Origin: Glandiceps talaboti
Taxonomy: Eukaryota; Hemichordata; Enteropneusta; Spengelidae
Assembly (NCBI RefSeq): GCF_964340395.1
Contig: NC_135549.1
Coordinates: forward strand, 35,738,332-35,802,331
Length of the DNA: 64,000 nucleotides
Reading direction: 5' to 3'
The notes beneath the pieces are model-generated. The model had not been told where the DNA came from. It saw nothing but the letters and a program-made list of their open reading frames with translations, and did not search any database. Shown here one piece after another: positions 45,443 to 56,439 of this stretch. Each line of letters starts with the position of its first letter. Within the stretch, counting starts at the first letter, position 1. The position numbers were made by a program, and so were the translations under genes.

Positions 45443-46755
45443 TAGCACAACTGAACTGAGGTTCAGTAGTGCTATAGGGATCGCCCGGCGTCTGTCTGTC
45501 TGTCTGTGTGTGTGGATGTGTGTGTGTGTGGATGTGTGTGTGTGTGTGTGTGTAAACAACTTAAAGTCAAAAACCGCTGAACCGATTGCCATGATATTTG
45601 GTGGGTCCATTACGTTTGGTGGCTAGTTGGGAAATTGTTCAAGTCAAAATGATCGCATCACAGGTGTGTGATTTGGGTCTAAAAATGTGATTTTTGGTCA
45701 AAAAACTTAAACTCAGAAACTACTGGGTAGATTGGTGCGACATTTGGTGGAAACATTCTTAAGGGGGTGTAAAGTAAGATTTGTTCATGACATGATGATT
45801 CCATCAGTGATATGCAAATTAGGGCTAAAAATGTGTCTTTTTGGTTGAAAATCTATAATTCCAAAACTACTGAGCAGATTGGGCTGAAATATAATGGGAA
45901 TGCATCTAGGGATGTATGGACAAAGAAATATTAAGCATACAATGATTCCATGTGAGATATGCAAATTAGGTGTAAAAATGTTCATTTTTGGTCAAAAACT
46001 TATATCTCAAAAAGTACTTGGTCACCGAGTCTGAAACTTAGTGAGATGTTTCTGAAAGTGTTATTCTGCACATTTTCTCCAAAACATTTTGACAAAATTG
46101 GCCCTAGCGACCATGACCACGCCCTTAGCAACAACCAAATGGCAGTATATTTGGTCAAATAACAACATCATCTGGTAGGCAAATGAGTAAACATTCAAAA
46201 AATGTCTGCAAATACCCTAGCAACCATGACGATGCCCATAGCAACAGCCAAACGGTCGTGTATTTCACAAAGATGACAACAGGAATAGAAAGACAAATGA
46301 ATAAACATTCAAAAAATGTATGTAAATTGACTAGCAACAAGACCACGCCCATAGCAACAGCCAAATAATCACGTATATTGCAAAGATAACAACGGGGATT
46401 AATAGACAATTGAATAAACATTCAAAAAATGTATGTAAATATGCCTAGCAACAAGACCACACCCATAGCAACAGCCAAATGATCACTTATATTGCAAAGA
46501 TAATATTAGGAATTCATACACAAGTGAACAAAAACATACAAAAATGTATGCAAATATATCTAACAACATGACCACGCCCATAGCAACAGCCAAATGATAG
46601 CATATATCGTAAAGATAGCAACATGGTTGGATAGGCAACTGGATAGTCATTCACCAAATGAACACTTATTGTTAGCATGGACTACCATATGGATAAACAT
46701 TTTTAAAAACTGTACAGTTGTGCTACAACGCCATTGGCGGTATTTTTAAGTAAGC
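45443..46755 (+). repeat. R1 dispersed repeat, full-length copy
   Basis: It starts TTTTTAGCACAACTGAACTG and forms a hairpin (AGCACAACTGAAC / GTTCAGTAGTGCT). (TCTG)n and (TG)n tracts follow, then repeated phrases such as 'ccgattgccatgatatttggtggg', then a minisatellite of about 110-115 bases (units containing AGCAACAAGACCACGCCCAT and AGCAACAGCCAAATGATC; about five units). It ends AAACTGTACAGTTGTGCTAC...CGCCATTGGCGGTATTTTT. Very similar to the copy at 56.4 kb. Minus-strand ORFs here are by-products. Confidence 0.85.
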
Positions 46756-46825
46756 AATAACAAAAACTGTCCCCATTTCATAATATGCCTATTTAATTTA
46801 CTTTTATGCATTCAAATCTGGTTTT

Positions 46826-46876
46826 TAGCACAACTGAACTGATAAGGTTCAGTAGTGCTATAGGCATCACTAAGTT

Positions 46877-46909
<33 letters not shown>

Positions 46910-47482
46910 GTGTGTGTGTGTGTGTGTATGTGTGTGTGTGTGTGTGGATGTGTGTGTATACAACTTATAGTCAAAAACCGCTGGACCAATTGGCATGATA
47001 TTTGGTTGGTATATTACCACTGGTGTCTAGTTGAAAAATTGTTCAAATAAAAATGATCTGACTACTGGTGTGTGATTTGGGTCACAAAATGTGATTTTTG
47101 GTCAAAACTCAAAAACTACATTGTATAGGGCAAATCGGTCTGAAATTTGGTGGGAACATTCTTAAAAGGTGTTTAGATTAGGAATTGTTCACAACATGAT
47201 GATCCCATCAGGAATATGCAAATAAGAACTAAAAATTGTCTTTTTAGTCAGAAGTCTTTAATTCCAAAACTATGAGGCAGATTGGACTGAAATTTGATGG
47301 GGATGCATCTAGGGGTGTATAGATGAAACAAATATTAAGGACATAATGATCTCATTAGTGATGTGGGAATTTAGGTGTAAAAAGGTGAATTTTGGTCAAA
47401 AACTTAAAATCTCAAAAAGTACTTAGTGAGAGAGTCTGAAACGTGGTGAGATGTTTCTAGAAGTGTTATTCTATATCATTGC
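46826..47482 (+). repeat. R1 dispersed repeat, 3'-truncated copy
   Basis: The hairpin start (TTTTTAGCACAACTGAACTG), (TCTG)n and (TG)n tracts and interior phrases are intact. The copy breaks off in GTTTCTAGAAGTGTTATTCT, where a LINE fragment begins. Confidence 0.8.
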
Positions 47483-47489
47483 TTTTCCT

Positions 47490-48870
47490 AAAAAAAAATC
47501 TTCAACCCAGTAGATTGAACAAAGAATTCCATTGTTATCTTAGAACAGCCATAAACTTGCAATTTCTGAAGCAGGATATTATGATCAACAAGATCAAATG
47601 CTTTTCTGAAGTCAACAAGTAAAACACCAATTAAATTACCCCTGTCGATTGCATGGTACCAGGAATTGGTGATATTTGTTAAGGCTGTTAGACAAGAATG
47701 TAACTTTCTGAACCCCGATTGGTTGATAGATAAAAGGTTATATGATCATAAAAAGTTATAAAAGTGAGTATGTACATGTCTTTCTAAAAGTTTCAATAGA
47801 ACTGGTAAAACTGAAATGGGCCTGTAATTGGAAATATTATCTGCAGCACCTTTTTTTAAAAAAAGGAGTTACTTTATCATTTTTCAATTGTGATGGAAAG
47901 CATCCTGTAGTTATTGCACAATTCAGTAGTCTGGTTAAACTTGATGTAATTTGGACTGTGCCAAAATCGTGCACTAATACCATCAAGACCTACAGACTTG
48001 TTACAATCAATGGTTTGAAGATACTTCAAAACATCTGATTCCCGTCAAAGAGGTATTTCAAACTTTGTATTTTCTGGTAGGTGACGAGATATAAAAGATT
48101 TAAGTTTCTTGGCAATTGTGTACCCATTATTACTCTTTTTGATAAACTCTGTCGCAACATTTACTAAGAAGTTGTTGAAAGCATTTGCAATTTCTTTGTT
48201 GTCTGTTATCTCACAGCTATCCTTGGTAATAAAAGTTGGGTTGCTGGATTTAGCCTGGGCAACTAGATGTTTAAAGTATTTCCAAAAATCAGTATTAGTG
48301 TTTTCTAGCATACTATTGTAGAAGTCTTGTTTTGCTGATCTTTTAAGATCTGTGACTTTGTTATGCCATTTTTTGTATAATACATGGGAATTCTTTTTCT
48401 TATAGCTATCCCTGATTTGTATAGCTAGACTGATGTCTTCATTCCACCATTCAGGAACTTTGGGGAATCTCACTCTTTTTTCTTTAATTGGAGTGTGTTT
48501 AGATATTACTTGAAGAAATAGTTTATTCCGTACTTCTAATTGGGTAGAGACGTCACTATGACTGTTAATTATTGACCAATCGGTATTTTCAAGGTCCTGA
48601 CAAAAAGAGTTGGCATTAAATTTGTTCATATACCTGTACTTTACAGTGTTGAGGGTTTTAGAGCCAGTTTTGAATGATGTTTTCCTTGTAGCAGAAACAG
48701 CATAGTGATCACTGAGACCAATACATGAGACATGGGTGTGCACTATCTTGTCAGGCTGTGTGGTCAGGATGTGATCAATACATGAATTAGTATTATTAGT
48801 TGGTATGAATTAGTTCCAAATTGATTTTAAAAAATAGTATAAACCTTGTAGACACATCACTTTAAAGTTA
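47490..48870 (-). mobile_element. LINE fragment: end of endonuclease, linker and N-terminal reverse transcriptase
   Basis: On minus from about 48815: NSCIDHILTTQPDKIVHTHV, CIGLSDHYAV (endonuclease SDH motif), then the linker VPEWWNEDISLAIQIRDSYK, FWKYFKHLVAQAKSSNP and IANAFNNFLVNVATEF. After 48045 the frame shifts and reads CNKSVGLDGI, ISNYRPISVLPVLLKLLERH, SGFRKLHSCLTALTN and LIGVLLVDFRKAFDLVDHNI (RT motif with the first Asp). It is cut before YADD. Both ends are truncated and there are at least two frameshifts and a stop (FL*SYNLL). Confidence 0.8.
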
Positions 48871-49286
48871 GATTAGGATGTTGCTATACTTGTCTTGATT
48901 AAGTCCAACATAGGATGGCTGGATTATTATGATGGAAATTAGGTATGAAAATTTTGTTTTTGTTACAACTTTAAATCTTCAAAAAATTATATATCTATCA
49001 TAACCATGGACATGACGTTGTGCGACAATGCAATATTTGCGCTATTTTTATTTTCTAAATGAATGAAATATGAATATAAGAAAAAAGAATAACAAATTTC
49101 AATAATAATGACAATTGTTCATCACCAAGGATGATTTGTCTTGCATTTGGAATATTAATAAGTCCTGCTTTTCTTCTCCATAACACATAAAATCCATCCA
49201 AAAACTCTACAGCAAATTCACAATCATAAAATAGAGTATCTTCCTTTTTATGTCAATGTATGTTCCAAGTTAATGAAATTTGCATT

Positions 49287-49805
49287 TATTAGTCCCTGCC
49301 GGACAAAGTCTGGGATGGGGACTTATGGATTGGGTTCCGTCTGTCCGTCCGTCCGTCAACAGCCGTTTCTTGGAGATGGCTGGACTGATTTTTTCAAACT
49401 TGGTACAGGGGCAACATACAATGGCATACATATGCACATCAATTTGTTTCATGATACGATCCAATATGGCCGCCTAGCAGCGATTTTGTTTGCAAATTTT
49501 CCCTGTCCAAAGCCACAACTCAGACATGCTTGAACAGATCTCATTCAGAGTTGGTATTAGGACAGTGTGCATATCCATTTTCGTCATGATACGTTCCAAT
49601 ATGGCTGCCTGGCAGCCATTTTGTTTGTGAATTTTCCATGTCCAAAGCCATAACTCAGACATGCTTGAACAGATCTCATTGAAAGTTGGTATTAGCACAG
49701 TGTTCTATGACATACATGTGCATATCTATTTTCGTCGATACAATCCAATATTTTGTTGGTGCAGTTTTCATGTCCAAAGCCATAACTCAGACATGCTTGA
49801 ACATG
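49287..49805 (+). repeat. dispersed repeat R3 with ~150-bp internal units
   Basis: It starts ATTAGTCCCTGCCGGACAAA, then (CCGT)n, then GGCTGGACTGATTTTTTCAA. Three units of about 140-150 bases follow, each with ATCCAATATGGC(C/T)GCC, GTCCAAAGCCATAACTCAGA and CATGCTTGAACA. No true coding region, although the units create open frames on both strands. Confidence 0.7.
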
Positions 49806-50297
49806 GGGGTGTTGGGGTGTTAGAGGGTGTGGGGTGGTGTGCATGCTTTTTAGCAGAACTGAACTGAGGTTCAGTAGTGCGATAGCCATTGAGAAATGTC
49901 TCTGTGTGTGTATACTAGTATGTAAATGAATTAATGTCAAAAACCGCCACACGGATTGGCTTGGTATTTGATGGTGACATTACTTAGGCTATGTAGATGG
50001 AAAATTGTTCAAATGAAAATGATTGCTTCAGAGATGTGCATTTTGGGTCAAAAAATGTGAATTTTGGTCAGAAAACTGAAACTCCAAAACTACAATGCAC
50101 TTTAAATTTATTGTGAACGTTTTTTGGGATGTGTAAATTAAGATTTGTTTATGACATGATGATTCTATCATTAATATGCAAATTAGGGCTACAAATTTGT
50201 CATTTTGGTCAAAAATCTTTAAGACCGAAACAACTCAGCAGATTTGGCTGAAATTTAATGGTGATGCATCTTGGGGTGTATAGATGAAGAAATATTA

Positions 50298-50740
50298 AAC
50301 ATACAACTAATGGCGCCTAGGACCCTATTTTGCATATGACTGACTGTATGTTTGGAGGTGGAGAACTTGTGATGACTCACCGGCAATTAATCACCAAAAA
50401 TATAAACATTCCCTATCTGGGTTTTTCACATGCAAATACCGCATATTTGAATAATCCTGAATGACACACAATCTAAGCAGCTGTTTGCAGGGGAATTTGT
50501 CTCATTTGGAAAGTTTTTATCATTCTATGAAACAAACAGACTGATTTTCAACTAATTTGTGTATCAAGTTACCACCCTACGACATTCACAAACAATTTGT
50601 ACATGATACACGACCTGTGTGTTTCTCGGAGCACAGAAAAAATGCTGAAAACAAGACCCAGAAGCTAGTGCTCTGTACAGCAGTTTGACTTTCCCGCATT
50701 TGCATAGATTAGCCATAATCGTCTTTATATAGGGGAGTTC
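50298..50740 (-). mobile_element. 0.44-kb dispersed element, copy in R1
   Basis: This is the reverse complement of about 63115-63530, estimated by eye at about 90% identity. Landmarks are CTATTTTGCATATGACTGAC, CATGCAAATACCGCATATTT and TGGCTAATCTATGCAAATG on the opposite strand. It separates two collinear parts of R1 and is flanked by similar octamers (ACATACAA / GCATATAA), a possible 8-bp target duplication. No ORF-encoded domain. Confidence 0.65.
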
Positions 50741-50964
50741 TGTCTTCAAGCATATAATGATCTCATCAGTGATATGCAAATTAGGTGTAAAAATGTGAAT
50801 TTTGGTCAAAAACTTACATCTCAAAAAGTATGTGGTCAATGAGACACACACTTGGTGAGATGTTTCTAGAAGTGTTATTCTGCAGATTTTCTGCAAAATA
50901 TTTTGAAACAATTGGCCCTAGCAACCATGACCACGCCCTTAGCAACAACCAAATGGCAGTATAT

Positions 50965-52610
50965 AAGTTTTCAGACTTTTTCTGTGACAAAGTAGCTACA
51001 TTTTGTAAGTTCAGAGAGCATTTAGATTGTGTGTCTAGGGTAGCTTCTTCTCAATTGTGCACATTCTTTTACAGATTTTATTAGCGTTTTAGAATCCCAC
51101 ATTTCTAAGTTGATTTTATCGATGAATTCAACCTTGATCCACTTCCAACTTCACTATTGAAAATGTGTCTTCCATATACATCATCTCGTATTACTGACAT
51201 AGTCAACGAGTCTTTCAGATCTGGTATTTTTCCACAGTGTCTCAAACATGCAATAGTTAAACCTTTGCTGAAAAAGACTTGATTAGATCCAGATCCATTG
51301 AAAAACTACTGCCCGGTATCAAATCTGTCATTCCTCAGTAAAGTCATTGAGAAGATTGTATTTCAACAATTGGATAACCATTTATCGAGCTCTCATTTGT
51401 ATTGCAAATTTCAATCAGCCTATCGAAAATTCCATAGCACAGAAACAGCTTTGTTAAAAGTGCAGAATGACGTCATGCTTTCGATAGATAAACATTCAGA
51501 AGTAATTCTCGCTCTTTTGGATTTGAGTGCTGCGTTTGATACCATTGATCATACCATTCTATTGGAAAGGCTGGAGTCTCGTTTCGGCATCAAAGGATTA
51601 GCGCTGAAATGGTTTGCGTAGGAAGGACTCAGAGTGTTATGATAGATGGAGTTTCGTCAGAAGCATGTGAACTTTTATATGGAGTTGCACAAGGCAGTGT
51701 TTTGGGCCCAATAGGTCCTTGAGGACATCGTGGAAAAACACTCGCTCAGTTTCATGATGTACGCTGATGTCATGGAAGTATATCTAACCTGTAAAGAGCT
51801 GAATACTCTAATTACAGATCGAGGCCTGTGTAGATGAGATTCGTGAATGGATGGTCTCGAATAAACTAGTCCTGAATGACAGTAAAACAGAACTGATTCA
51901 TTTGCATTCAAATTTCAGACCTTACAAACCTTTATTGGAACTCCGCGTTGGGTTGGATCAAATTGTACCATCTGCAGTTGTGAGGAATCTTTGGTTTTAT
52001 TTTGACAGTGTTGTTTTATCAAGTAGTCTGTAAATCAGCTTCGTTTGTTTTAAGTCGCATTGGTCGCATCCTAATGTTTTAGATTGCACAACTACTGAAA
52101 GACTGATTCACACTTTCTTGACATCACATCACGTCTTGACTATTGTAATAGCCTGTATATCCATCTTCCTGACTATCTTATTATCCGCTTACAACATATA
52201 CAGAACTCTTCCAGTCGTTTGGTCACTCGCGCTAGGAAATATGAACACATAACGCCTGTCCTCCGAGATTTACACTGGCTCCCTGTTCACCGAATTGAGT
52301 TTAAGGTTCTTATGCTCACATACAAATGTCTTCATGGTCAAGCACCAACTTATATGTCGAATCTTCTCACTGTCGTCAGGCCAGGTGTCTTCTTTCAAAA
52401 CACAAGTTAAAACCCACCTCTTTCGAAAAGCATATTTCTCCAGCATGGCTCAATGAAAGTATTTTATTCATGATTGACACAATGTGTCAGTTTTATTAAA
52501 CCGTTTTTATAGTTTATTTTTTTATTCTCCAATCATATTCATGTGAAGTGCATTGAGATTTTTATGCAATTATGTAATGCACTATATAATAAATAAATAT
52601 TATTATTAGT
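50965..52610 (+). mobile_element. L2-type LINE, 5' truncated, with 7-bp target duplication
   Basis: AGTATAT flanks the insertion (50958-50964 and 52611-52617) and the flanks join to restore R1. Coding remains: FSDFFCDKVATFCKFREHLD (50965), SRITDIVNESFRSGIFPQCL, KNYCPVSNLSFLSKVIEKIV, FQSAYRKFHSTETALLKVQN, LALLDLSAAFDTIDHTILLE (51298-51621), then stops and frameshifts, SLMMYADVMEV (YADD position reads YADV), LVLNDSKTELIHLHS, YEHITPVLRDLHWLPVHRIE, and the 3' terminus with a TAA-rich tail (52585-52610). Dead copy. Confidence 0.85.
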
Positions 52611-53345
52611 AGTATATTTTGTTCAAATTACATCATCGGGTAGGCAAGTGAGTAAACATTAAAAAATGTATGCAAATATCTCTAACAACCATGACCACGC
52701 CCATAGCAACAGCCAAATGGAGGTTTATTTCACAAAGATAACAGGGATTCTTACAAGTGAATAAACATTCAAAAATGTATGTAAATGTGCCTAGCAACAA
52801 GACCACAGTCAAATGATCACATACACTGCAAGATTAACAATAGGGAATAATAGACAAGTGAATAAACATTCAAAACATTTATGGAATTGTGCCTAGCAAG
52901 AGGACTGTGCCCATAGCAACAGCCAAATGATCGCTTATATTGCAAAAAATACAAAGGGGATTATTAATAGACAAATAAATAAACATTCAAATAAATGTAG
53001 TCAAATATTCAATCAATTATATAGTTGTGCTATAACGCCACTGGCACTATATTTTTAGGGAAGTAAAACATCATTATTAGTATTAGTATTACACTAACAA
53101 AAATATTCTAATCACATTTTTAAGGTTGAAGCCTTACACACGTGATCGGTGATCTGTAATTCTTTCAGTCAAGCTTGACACTTCCTGTGAAGAATCTATG
53201 CTGTGTCACTGTACTTATTTATATCCAATTGCCTACTCTGCCCTGTGTATAAAAAGGATGATAATTCAGAATGCGCACCTCATACTTTTTTGAACAATGG
53301 TTTCATATGTTATATTTTAGAGAGCAATCCCATAGTAGGGTGATA

Positions 53346-53465
53346 TTTTTTTTTTTTTTTTTTTTTTTTTTGGGGGGGGGGGGGTGTATACAGCCATAGT
53401 TCTCTCAGTGGGATAGCAGAAATATTCACTCGACTTCGCAAAGTCATGTGTAATTTCTGCCATCC
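53346..53465. repeat. T26-G13 homopolymer pair followed by a hairpin
   Basis: About 26 T then about 13 G (53346-53384). A palindrome at 53411-53465 follows (GGATAGCAGAAATATTCA pairing with GTGTAATTTCTGCCATCC around GACTTCGCAAAGTC). Possibly a tiny MITE or the retained tail of an inserted element. Confidence 0.5.
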
Positions 53466-53572
53466 TGTTTTGAACATAAAACTCTGTTGGTATGGTTGTT
53501 GTATCAATCGAAGGCATGACCAAAATTGAAAATCCTTTTTTAGCTGCTGTATGGGAGGTTATGTCGTCACGA

Positions 53573-53611
<39 letters not shown>

Positions 53612-53998
53612 GTGTATGTGTGTCTGTGCAGAAATTTTGTTACACTGATATCTCAAAAAGTACTGAAGCAAATGTTCTGCAGTTTACTATGTGGCATTGT
53701 CAGGCTGTAACTTAGCGCTGATTAGCTTTTGGTAGGAGTGCCTTGCATAATTGATGATAATTTGCATAATTAATGATTTCACATGCATAACGGCTGCACC
53801 AAATTCAATGAAACTTGCTACATCTACGGATCATACAAAGATATAAAAGCACTGAAAGACATTAACTTGTGTCAAGTTAATTAAGAGCTAATTTGCATAA
53901 TATTATGTTTGTAACTCATGTTATGCATCCAGAATGACTATCAAATTTGATGAAACTTACCACAGATATTGATCATACAGAGATATGATAGTTCTTAA

Positions 53999-54697
53999 CC
54001 CTTTGAACCCTAAGCTCCCCAGCGTAACGTGACGTATACCCTGAGCTCCCCAGGGTAACTGTTCCGAAATATCATATTCTTTCTGAAATCATATTTGTCT
54101 GCCCGTATATATTTTTTTAGGTGTAAACATGAATAAATGATAAATAAATGATAAAAACTGACTGTCCAACCTATAGGGGAGGGAAAAATGTTCTCCTTTG
54201 AGCTCCAGTATGTCCCCTTCCATTGCCACACCCCCTGCCACGCCCACCTCCCCTACCACGACCCCCTCCCTCTGCCACACCCTCTGCCAACAGGTGCTAG
54301 GTCTAAATTATCATCGTCTGAAACATTTGAAGTAGCTGAATCAACGTGGCAGAAATCGCCGTTTACACTAGAATGCTCACTTGATAAATCACTATCATGG
54401 CCATAATTGTTACCGTGCACATTTTCCTCATCCGAACTCAACACATCTTGCAGCACTTGAGCATTTGTAATACATCTACGAGGCATTTTTGAAGAGCGAG
54501 GTCCGATAAAGTAATACACAGCGACGTTAACAATGGCGGCACTGTACGTCATCACTATGTTTGGATGCCAAACACGTGTAGTAACGAGCTGTTTGATTGG
54601 CTGTTATATTGCTAGGCGATACGGCCGGTATACCGGCCTTTCGGATATAAAGTCAAACTCCAATAGGCCGGTATACCGGCCTTTAGGGTTCAAAGGG
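53999..54697. mobile_element. piggyBac-type element, internally deleted, TTAA target
   Basis: Exact terminal inverted repeats CCCTTTGAACCCTAA (53999-54013) and TTAGGGTTCAAAGGG (54683-54697) are flanked by TTAA at 53995-53998 and 54698-54701. Near the right end the palindrome GGCCGGTATACCGGCCTTT occurs twice (54619-54640 and 54666-54685). A fragment of transposase is retained at 54253-54486. The total of 699 bp is far below an autonomous element (about 2.5 kb). Confidence 0.9.
54240..54486 (-). pseudogene. piggyBac transposase N-terminal fragment
   Basis: ATG at 54486 (minus) begins MPRRCITNAQVLQDVLSSDE. An acidic, Ser-rich stretch (NGDFCHVDSATSNVSDDDNL) and a Gly-Arg-rich run (RGCGRGRGSWxGGRG) follow. 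This is the usual composition of piggyBac-family N termini ahead of the DDD domain. The DDD catalytic domain and the C-terminal zinc finger are deleted. Assignment rests mostly on the TTAA/TIR context. Confidence 0.65.
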
Positions 54698-54900
54698 TTA
54701 AAGAAATTAAGTGCTGTCAATTCATTACTCATTTGCATGTTTAATGAACTTTGGCAATTAGGGCCTATACCAAGACTATGCCAAATTTGATGAAACTTGC
54801 CACAGATATTGATCATACAGAGATATGATAGTTCTTATGGCTGTGGACTTTGAAGTGAATGAATCGGGTCATTTAATGTAATGCCAATTATAGTGATCAT

Positions 54901-55150
54901 GCTTAGTCTAACAGGTAGGGGGAAGTGAAGCCATTTAGTAGGCACCCAGGCAGGCCGTAATCAGTCTTTATAATGTCATGTGTATTTGATCTTGAGGCAG
55001 ACTTTGGACTTGAACTTGAAGGAAATGACACCATGTATGTAAGAATGTAGATCCAGTGAGTGAGTCAACTACTTATTTTATTACATTACTCTTACAGGGT
55101 TTTTTTAAAATCCTAAATATTGATGTTTCATTTTCAAAGATATAGGAAAG
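54901..55150. other. no gene seen
   Basis: Non-coding DNA between repeats. Confidence 0.35.
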
Positions 55151-55159
55151 GCATATTAA

Positions 55160-55213
55160 ACATTTAAATTCGTTTTTTACCTTCCGTAAGAAAGGTTATA
55201 TATTAGGGACGAA

Positions 55214-55258
<45 letters not shown>

Positions 55259-55390
55259 ACCATTTTCTAAAAAATGGCTGCATCAATTCGAATGAAATTT
55301 GGTAGACATGTTCCGTAGGGTAATGCAAGAACTGATTAGGTTTTGGTAAACATCCTACGAATATTAATGAACAATTTATGTTAATAATGG
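55160..55390 (+). repeat. dispersed repeat R5, copy 1
   Basis: CGAAGTCTGTGTGTG and a (TG)n tract, then CACCATTTTCTAAAAAATGG and the phrase 'ctgcatcaattcgaatgaaatttggtagacatgttcc'. Also present at 62366-62560. Confidence 0.7.
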
Positions 55391-56439
55391 TTTTCGGTAA
55401 TGTACGTCACCCATCAACGTGTGCCAAGGAAATTAAAGGCTACCCTCAGCGGCGGTCATTAGCTGGTTAGTCGTGCAAGTGTCAAGGTTATCACAGCGTT
55501 CGTGCCAACCTTTTCAGTGATATTCAAAGCATTGGGTAAGTAATCATACAGCTTTGCATGTGTTTATGATGACTTTTATTTTAACTAAAATGTTAGATGG
55601 AGATTATTACGTTAGAATCACTGGCCATTTTTGGCACTCACTGGAGCCGGGGAGAAGTTCAGCACCTCGTCATGTGAGGCATGCCATTTTGATCTCTCAG
55701 ATCAAATATGTTTGCACTAGACTACTTTTAATTTATTACAATAGGAAGCATTGCCATATGGCTGTAGTATAAGTAATAAATGTCATATACAATCAAAGTA
55801 AGTTCATTATTTTCCAAGCTTGGTTGTTCTTTTACTTGATGGATAACAGTAACGTTATGTGTGATAAAGAAGAACAGTTGTTGTTGTTGTTGTTTAGTCT
55901 ACTGCGCTGTGTGTGATGTCCCTTGCTTTCCGAAGTCCACACTGAGCTTGTCATCCAGATCCAAAATTTAGTAAGCAAGTCTTCAATTACCCAAAAAATG
56001 CTAATAGTTTGTAGGGGTAGCACAAGTTGGGTCTGATTACCAGAACCACATGTGTCCAAAAAAACATGTACAATACGGACAGGTACTTTGCTCACATCTC
56101 ACATTCTGAATATTGGAAATTACTAATATTTAATTTAAATAACATAACATAAGTCTCTGTGTCCACTTTTTTACAGTCTCCAAGCCACTGTCGTTACATG
56201 TCCTAAATCGGAAAACCAACAGCTTACATAAATTTTATAACAGCTTTTGACTATTTTTGTAAGCAAGGTTATCAATTTTTGGCCTACCGTGTACTATTTG
56301 TAATCTTTATGCACACCATGTTGAGGTGATTACATATACCATTGCCCTGCCATCACCGATGTACCTCTTTCCCATATCTAAAATCATGAACTCATATTCA
56401 TAACTGGTAAAATATTGTTTAAAAATTAATTTTAAACAA
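55391..56439. other. no gene seen
   Basis: A short (TTG)n tract at 55876-55893. ORFs at 55554-55772 and 55832-56095 have no recognised domain. Confidence 0.4.

Larger units (their letters stand above)
49850..53055 (+). repeat. R1 dispersed repeat copy split by two insertions
   Basis: The 5' hairpin end (TTTTTAGCAGAACTGAACTG) is at 49850 and the 3' end (ATAGTTGTGCTATAACGCCA) at about 53015-53055. The copy is interrupted by a 0.44-kb repeat (about 50298-50740) and by an L2-type LINE (50965-52610). Confidence 0.75.
53537..54900 (+). repeat. dispersed repeat R4 (host of the piggyBac insertion)
   Basis: TTTTTTAGCTGCTGTATGGG and (TCTG)n at the 5' end, then repeated units containing TTTGATGAAACTT(A/G)CCACAG and GATCATACAGAGATATGATA (53945-53990 and 54783-54835). 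AATTTGCATAATTAATGATT-type sequence lies between. Interrupted by 53999-54697. Confidence 0.6.

Noticed and set aside
46155-46421. Long minus-strand open frames over the R1 minisatellite (also 57133-57624)
   Set aside because: They repeat the same peptide because the DNA unit is repeated. There is no start, splice or domain support.
45443-46755. R1 as a classical TIR transposon
   Set aside because: The end sequences share only about 13 bases, placed subterminally at one end, and no target duplication was found. A Helentron-like reading fits better.
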